Shown in pieces: positions 62,908 to 64,000 of a stretch of 64,000 nt of DNA (positions within the stretch are counted from its first letter, which is position 1; every line of letters starts with the position of its first letter). The notes under the pieces were generated by a model. It worked only from the letters and a program-made list of their open reading frames with translations. It was not told the DNA's origin and did no database searches. A program made the translations under genes and the position numbers. Source of the DNA: Mesorhizobium_G sp050247155 (GTDB taxonomy: Bacteria > Pseudomonadota > Alphaproteobacteria > Rhizobiales > Rhizobiaceae). The DNA lies in NCBI GenBank assembly GCA_050247155.1, contig JBFWUS010000009.1, positions 29,406 through 93,405 of the forward strand, given 5' to 3'.

Positions 62908-64000
62908 ATGCAAGAGCAGAACGCGGCCACGAAGAGTGTGCGCCGGCGGGCCAAGATTTCGCCCTTGGGCGCTTCGCCCGGAACGCTGATCGCCGATCCC
63001 CTGGCGCGCCCACCGGTGATGACGTTGACCGTCATCTCGCCCGAGACCTGGGAAACGGTCGAAAACGCGACGCTGGATGATGTGCGCGCCGACCGTGGCA
63101 AATGGCCGATCGTCTGGCTCGATTGCGCCGGCCTGGCGGATGTGGACCTGATCGCGGAAATCGGCAAGATCTTCAACCTGCACCCCCTGGCGCTCGAGGA
63201 CACGGTCAATACCGGCCAGCGTCCCAAGGTCGACTTCTTCGAAAACCATGCCTTTGCCGTGCTGCGCATGATCGATGATGCCACAACCGGCCGCTACGAG
63301 CAGATATCGGTCTATTTCGGCGAGGATTTCGTTGTCACCTTCCAGGAGCGGCAAGGCGACCCGTTCGACCCTGTGCGCAAGCGCATCGAGGCCAGTCAGC
63401 CGAACCGGCTGCGCTCCCGAAAGGCCGACTACCTGGCCTATGCGCTGATCGACGCGATCGTAGACAGCTATTTTCCGTTGCTGGAAGCAGCGGGCGACAA
63501 GATCGACGACATCGAGGATCAGATGCTGCATTCGCCGCAGCAGCACCAGTCCCGCCAGCTTCATGCGCTGAAGCGCAACGCCCACACGCTGACACGCGCG
63601 CTCTGGCCCCTGCGCGACGGCATGGCGGCGTTGGTGCGCACCGAGGCCGCCTATGTGAAACCCGAGACGAAGGTCTATCTCAACGACACGCTCGACCACA
63701 CGCTGCGGCTGATCGAAATGGTGGAAAGCCAGCGCGACATGCTGACCGGTCTCATCGACATGCATCTGTCGCTCAGCCAGGCGCGCACCAACGATGTCAT
63801 CAGCTTTCTGACCATCGTCTCGGTAATCTTCATTCCTTTGACGTTTTTGGCCGGCATTTGGGGTATGAATTTCAGCCCGGACGCCTCGCCATGGAACATG
63901 CCCGAACTGAACGCGTATTTAGGTTATCCTCTCGCGCTCGGGCTGATGTTGCTGGTGGCTGTCGCGACGATCATTTTTTTCAAGAAGAAGAAATGGCTCT
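62908..64000 (+). CDS. corA: CorA-family magnesium/cobalt transporter (3' end outside window)
   Basis: The frame runs from ATG 62908 past the window end; 364 residues are visible. The cytoplasmic domain has VENATLDDVRADRGKWPIVW and LALEDTVNTGQRPKVDFFE, the stalk helix contains HLSLSQARTNDVISFLTI, and the membrane part has the selectivity motif GIWGMNF followed by the second membrane helix and KKKKW. CorA is a homopentameric Mg2+ channel. The missing part should be only a few residues. Confidence 0.93.
   Translation, partial: MQEQNAATKSVRRRAKISPLGASPGTLIADPLARPPVMTLTVISPETWETVENATLDDVRADRGKWPIVWLDCAGLADVDLIAEIGKIFNLHPLALEDTVNTGQRPKVDFFENHAFAVLRMIDDATTGRYEQISVYFGEDFVVTFQERQGDPFDPVRKRIEASQPNRLRSRKADYLAYALIDAIVDSYFPLLEAAGDKIDDIEDQMLHSPQQHQSRQLHALKRNAHTLTRALWPLRDGMAALVRTEAAYVKPETKVYLNDTLDHTLRLIEMVESQRDMLTGLIDMHLSLSQARTNDVISFLTIVSVIFIPLTFLAGIWGMNFSPDASPWNMPELNAYLGYPLALGLMLLVAVATIIFFKKKKWL

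Overview
The window is GC-rich alphaproteobacterial chromosome, most likely from the Mesorhizobium/Phyllobacteriaceae side of the Hyphomicrobiales. This rests on the housekeeping gene orders tsaB-rimI-plsC-miaB-phoH-ybeY-corC-lnt-xre-metK-trmB and rimP-nusA-ylxR-infB-rbfA-truB, a Ros/MucR-type regulator, tripartite tricarboxylate transport genes and palindromic intergenic repeats typical of rhizobia. No rRNA, tRNA or CRISPR array was seen. The species call is inference.

Layout. (1) 1-2.7 kb is a four-gene bufferin-type metal-stress operon: a DUF2282 precursor peptide, a DUF692/MNIO modifying enzyme, a DUF2063 partner and a DoxX membrane protein. A good match to a SigF-type ECF promoter lies upstream. 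(2) 2.9-18.2 kb is a plasmid-like mobilizable island without a visible integrase or type IV secretion genes. It holds an ArdC antirestriction protein, a Ros/MucR-like regulator, a ParB-like protein, a serine resolvase, a toxin-antitoxin operon, several unrecognised cargo genes, a TrkH potassium transporter, and a relaxase-helicase with its MobC-like accessory protein. Between 11.9 and 14.8 kb are truncated genes: a second relaxase fragment, a LysR tail, a DUF305 tail and a DNA methylase tail. The right end is a sharp junction near 18.2 kb where a start-less mobilization gene meets a 5'-truncated sugar-binding-protein gene.

(3) 18.2-28.6 kb is a carbohydrate uptake and catabolism cluster. It has one decayed and one frameshifted substrate-binding gene, an RbsA-type ATPase, a permease, a SorC-family regulator, an aldo/keto reductase, a GlpD-like FAD dehydrogenase, a DhnA/LsrF-type aldolase and an FGGY kinase. 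The set mixes features of erythritol (ery) and AI-2 (lsr) operons, and I cannot name the substrate. A collapsed GMC oxidoreductase remnant follows. (4) 28.9-38.7 kb carries a protease-like protein without its catalytic triad, gpmI, gyrB, a hydantoinase/oxoprolinase-type protein and malate synthase G.

(5) 38.8-50.7 kb is core tRNA modification, ribosome maturation, envelope and methionine-cycle genes plus purC. (6) 50.9-55.4 kb has a tctCBA citrate/tricarboxylate-type transporter, a 50-residue DUF1127-like protein, and a TetR regulator divergent from a small exported protein with a palindrome between them. (7) 55.5-64 kb is the transcription/translation operon rimP-nusA-ylxR-infB-rbfA-truB and a CorA transporter cut by the window end. 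Palindromic repeats sit before tsaB, plsC, rbfA and truB, and two of them appear to supply the Shine-Dalgarno sequence of the next gene.
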